Part shown: one piece after another, positions 5,202-7,582 of the stretch
Layout: each line of letters starts with the position of its first letter
How positions within the stretch are numbered: position 1 is the first letter of the stretch
NCBI GenBank assembly: GCA_905211185.1
Contig: CAJLZR010000039.1
Span: forward strand, 1-7,582
DNA: 7,582 nt
Reading direction: 5' to 3'
From: an uncultured Oscillospiraceae bacterium
GTDB lineage: Bacteria; Bacillota_A; Clostridia; Oscillospirales; Acutalibacteraceae
Translations under genes and position numbers: made by a program
The notes under the pieces: generated by a model
Seen by the model: the letters and a program-made list of their open reading frames with translations, nothing else
Database searches by the model: none
Told to the model about the DNA's origin: nothing

Positions 5202-6026
5202 TTATTTACCAAAAATGTTGATATGTTTTTTATATATTCTTATTAACATGGTAGTAACAGCACCCAGCGATAGTGCTATTCCCAAAACTTGAGATATTCT
5301 TAAGTTGGTATAAGGTATCATCAGACTGTCGGTTCGTAAACCTTCGATCAAAGATCTCAAAATTCCGTAAAGGAGCATATATAGAATAAATACATCCCCT
5401 GCTTTTAATTTTTTTGAGTGTAGGCTATAAAAGTGAAGGAATATAAATATTGTGAGGCACCCTAGGGATTCATATAAAAAGCAAGGGTGAACAGCTTCAA
5501 AAAGTGTGTTTTCGCTAGCCATTGCCCAGGGGAGGTTTGTGGTAGTCCCAAAAGCTTCTTGGTTTACAAAGTTTCCCCATCTGCCTATATATTGTCCTAT
5601 TAAAACGCCGAGCGAGGTGATATCGAGCAAACGCCAAGCGTTTAAATTTTTGATTTTGGCAAATATTAAAATTGATAAAATACCGCCTATAATTGCGCCA
5701 TATATGGCAATGCCGCCTTCGTTTATCATGAATATTTTTGAAGGATTTTTTATATAAAAATCTCCGGGATAAAATATTACGTAATATAATCTTGCGCATA
5801 TTACGGCGCATATAGAGGATATTATGGTTAGATTTGAAATATCGTTTTTTGATATTTCAAATCTTTTTGAATTTTTTAAAACGTATAAATATGCAAGCGA
5901 AAATCCAATTGCCAGTATTATTCCGTACCAATATATTTTAGTGTTGGCAAAGCTAAAAGCAATTGGGTTTAAAGCAATATTTATATTTAAATTTGGGAAA
6001 GATACGTGATAAATTAAACTACTCAT
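5202..6026 (-). CDS. lgt: Prolipoprotein diacylglyceryl transferase
   Basis: This 274-residue membrane enzyme transfers diacylglycerol from phosphatidylglycerol to the lipobox cysteine of prolipoproteins, the first step of lipoprotein maturation. The Lgt signature GRWGNFVNQEAFG is complete (148-160, Arg-149). Other family marks are the N-terminal FPNLN (10-14) and WYGIILAIGF (33-42), GGIAIYGAIIGG (104-115), HPCFLYE (180-186) and LRSLIEGLRTDS (223-234). About seven hydrophobic segments are seen, as expected, and the length is normal. The residue matching Escherichia coli His-103 is Tyr-109 here, a substitution I recall from clostridial Lgt proteins and do not read as inactivating. The ATG overlaps the stop of the upstream M16 peptidase gene by eight bases (6019-6026) and has no Shine-Dalgarno sequence, so translation is probably coupled. 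It is the last gene of the ymfF-ymfH-lgt unit. Confidence 0.97.
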   Translation of the reverse strand: MSSLIYHVSFPNLNINIALNPIAFSFANTKIYWYGIILAIGFSLAYLYVLKNSKRFEISKNDISNLTIISSICAVICARLYYVIFYPGDFYIKNPSKIFMINEGGIAIYGAIIGGILSILIFAKIKNLNAWRLLDITSLGVLIGQYIGRWGNFVNQEAFGTTTNLPWAMASENTLFEAVHPCFLYESLGCLTIFIFLHFYSLHSKKLKAGDVFILYMLLYGILRSLIEGLRTDSLMIPYTNLRISQVLGIALSLGAVTTMLIRIYKKHINIFGK

Positions 6027-7305
6027 TTTTGGGCACGACCATAGATAACGCTGAATTTTCGTTATTTAATTTTTTGTGTAGCATTGCATTTGCTTCTTCT
6101 ACACATGAAGATGTTAAAATATCCGTATACTCAAAAATTTTATTTTTCGAGAGTGCGCAGCTTAAGCTTAAGTTGGCTACCTCTTTAACGCTGTCGAATG
6201 TTGATAAAAAGTCACCATATACTGATTTTTTTATTCTTTCGAATGTTTTTTTATCGATGCCTTCCGTTTTGATTTTATCTACGTGTTTTCTTATTATTTC
6301 CGCAGCTTTTTCGGGATTTTTGGATTCACCCGAAAAGATTATAGATGCGTATCCTTGGCCGTTTAAGTACTCGCTTGTAAATGACGAAATATTTATAAGT
6401 TCTTTTTGCATAAGCTCTTGATACATAGGTGATGTACCTGAAGAAATGCAGCCGAGTATGATATCCGTATAAACCAGATCTTTAACGCTTTGGCGATAGA
6501 GAGGGGCTACATGCTCTTTAAATCCAAGATTGAACATAGATGATTTAATATCAAATTTTTCGGTTATGCTTTTTTGTGCGACATCCTCCGGTTCCTCCGG
6601 AAAATATTTTTCAATTTCAGCGGGCTGTGAAAATTTTACATTTTTATTTACAATTTCAAAAACTTTTTCAGGGTCTACGTTACCTGCTATACAAAGGGCC
6701 ATATTATTGAAATTATAAAATGCGTTATAACATTTATATAAAAGTTCCGGAGTGATTTTTGATATGGTTTCTACCGTTCCTGCTATATCAATATTTATTG
6801 GATGATTTTCATATAGGGCCTTTAATAAATTTATCAGCATTTTCCAATCGGGACTATCTTCATACATTTTTATTTCTTGAGATATAATTTCACTTTCTTT
6901 TTCAACATTTTCTTCGGTAAAATATGGCGACTGGACGAAATTCATAAGTATTTCAAGGGATTGCTTAAAATTTTGCGTACAAGAAAAAAGGTAGGCTGTT
7001 TTTTCAAAGGAAGTATAAGCGTTTGCGGAAGCTCCTGTTTTGGCGAATAGTTTAAACGCATCGCCCTCTTGACTTTCGAATAGCTTGTGTTCTAAGTAGT
7101 GTGCTATTCCGTCCGGAAGGACCGTATAGCTTTCTTCACCTTTTATTCTAAATTTGTTGTTTATTGAGCCAAAATCTGTGCCTATAATTGCGTAGGTTGA
7201 ACTGTAACTCGGTTTTGGGTGCACATATACATCAAGCCCTGACGGGTGCTTCATATAAAAGTATTCTTCATTTATAAGGCTATTTGTTATTAATTTCGGA
7301 TTCAC
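6019..7305 (-). CDS. ymfH: M16 zinc metallopeptidase, YmfH-like
   Basis: The product is 428 residues from GTG 7305. It is an M16B (insulinase/pitrilysin superfamily) peptidase. The inverted zinc motif H69-Y-L-E72-H73 lies in DGIAHYLEHKLFE, and the distal ligand Glu-144 (SQEIKMYED) with the accompanying Glu-137 seven residues earlier is intact. The early GLDVYVHPK, GTDFGSINNKF and ANAYTSFEKTAYLF segments match YmfH proteins. These are paired with an inactive partner, YmfF, and are commonly labelled as associated with elongation factor P 5-aminopentanol modification. The C-terminal M16 half follows from about 180. There is no signal peptide, so it is cytoplasmic. The frame also has GTG at 7314, but AGGAG (7316-7320) is then only one base away, whereas GTG 7305 has ten-base spacing. 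It overlaps the ymfF-like gene upstream by 26 bases and lgt downstream by eight, implying one coupled operon. The symbol is by similarity. Confidence 0.93.
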   Translation of the reverse strand: MNPKLITNSLINEEYFYMKHPSGLDVYVHPKPSYSSTYAIIGTDFGSINNKFRIKGEESYTVLPDGIAHYLEHKLFESQEGDAFKLFAKTGASANAYTSFEKTAYLFSCTQNFKQSLEILMNFVQSPYFTEENVEKESEIISQEIKMYEDSPDWKMLINLLKALYENHPINIDIAGTVETISKITPELLYKCYNAFYNFNNMALCIAGNVDPEKVFEIVNKNVKFSQPAEIEKYFPEEPEDVAQKSITEKFDIKSSMFNLGFKEHVAPLYRQSVKDLVYTDIILGCISSGTSPMYQELMQKELINISSFTSEYLNGQGYASIIFSGESKNPEKAAEIIRKHVDKIKTEGIDKKTFERIKKSVYGDFLSTFDSVKEVANLSLSCALSKNKIFEYTDILTSSCVEEANAMLHKKLNNENSALSMVVPKNE

Positions 7306-7582
7306 TTTCGCCACTCTCCTTCCCTAAAAGAGTATATACGGTATCTAATTTTAATTTTTGAGCCGCATTTATAACGTCTTCTCTTTGAACTTTATTTATT
7401 TTTTCTATCATTTCATCAGGGCTGTATTTTGTTTCATCAAGTGTTTGGTTGCAGTACCAGGTGTGGAGCGCACCTAATTTATCTTTTGTTTTTTCTATTG
7501 CTTGAGCTAAAAACATTTTTGTTTCAGAAAGCTCAGTTTCGCTGAAATTTCCGAGTTTTATATCTTCTACTTGATTTAAAAT
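7280..7582 (-). CDS. ymfF: YmfF-like M16 family protein, C-terminal part (5' end outside the window)
   Basis: The frame is open from the right edge (ATT TTA AAT CAA ...) to the stop at 7280-7282, so about 100 C-terminal residues are present and the gene starts beyond the window. The Met codon at 7516 is internal, not a start. The segment matches the end of M16 C-terminal domains: a helix GNFSETELSETKMFLAQAI, then DEMIEKINKVQREDVINAA and LKLDTVYTLLGKES. Identification as YmfF, the partner lacking zinc ligands, rests mainly on its place directly before the YmfH-like gene and on this C-terminal pattern; the part that would show the lost HxxEH motif is not visible. The last 26 bases overlap the downstream gene, and its AGGAG lies within this coding sequence. 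Confidence 0.85.
   Translation of the reverse strand: MLNQVEDIKLGNFSETELSETKMFLAQAIEKTKDKLGALHTWYCNQTLDETKYSPDEMIEKINKVQREDVINAAQKLKLDTVYTLLGKESGESESEINNK

Noticed and set aside
5963..6421. 152-codon plus-strand open frame over the lgt/ymfH junction
   Set aside because: It is antisense to two well-supported genes; its hydrophobic, Ser-rich look is a by-product of the opposite strand's codons.

Overview
The window looks like chromosomal DNA of a low-GC Gram-positive bacterium, most likely a clostridial (Firmicutes) lineage. The support is strongly AT-rich sequence, AGGAG-type ribosome binding sites, consensus sigma-A promoters, terminators followed by T-rich runs, and a ymfF-ymfH-lgt gene order. 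The species cannot be named from sequence alone. No RNA gene, CRISPR array, insertion sequence or prophage gene was seen.

Layout. The left edge (2-106) may hold the 3' end of a plus-strand gene. Three plus-strand genes for exported proteins follow: a divergent zinc-dependent phospholipase C/S1-P1-like protein (245-1105), a small coiled-coil protein built from a duplicated segment (1204-1665), and a secreted or lipid-anchored family 3 beta-N-acetylhexosaminidase resembling NagZ (1756-2922). A convergent intergenic region with two hairpin terminators (2959-3009, 3133-3164) separates them from the minus-strand genes. These are an NlpC/P60-like cell-wall hydrolase (3185-4111), an acidic repeat protein with a hydrophobic C-terminus (4406-5050), lgt (5202-6026), a YmfH-like M16 zinc peptidase (6019-7305), and the C-terminal part of its YmfF-like partner, which runs off the right edge (7280-7582).

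How the genes may fit together. Five consecutive genes (245-5050) encode proteins with N-terminal signal peptides. At least four have their own near-consensus sigma-A promoter, so this reads as a cluster of separately transcribed secretome genes next to a housekeeping lipoprotein/peptidase operon. Two exported enzymes should act on peptidoglycan: the GH3 glucosaminidase on glycan and the NlpC/P60-like protein on peptide. The lgt product modifies lipoproteins, and the GH3 enzyme is a possible client.

Three minus-strand starts were moved from the longest open frame. The upstream starts of the NlpC-like and acidic genes fall inside their own promoters, so translation must begin downstream, at CTG (4111) and TTG (5050). 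The M16 start was moved to the GTG at 7305 on ribosome-binding-site spacing. No clearly new multi-gene system is evident. The least explained items are the phospholipase-like protein with incomplete metal ligands, the duplicated coiled-coil protein, the acidic repeat protein, and the nearly identical promoters at 182-210 and 1137-1165.
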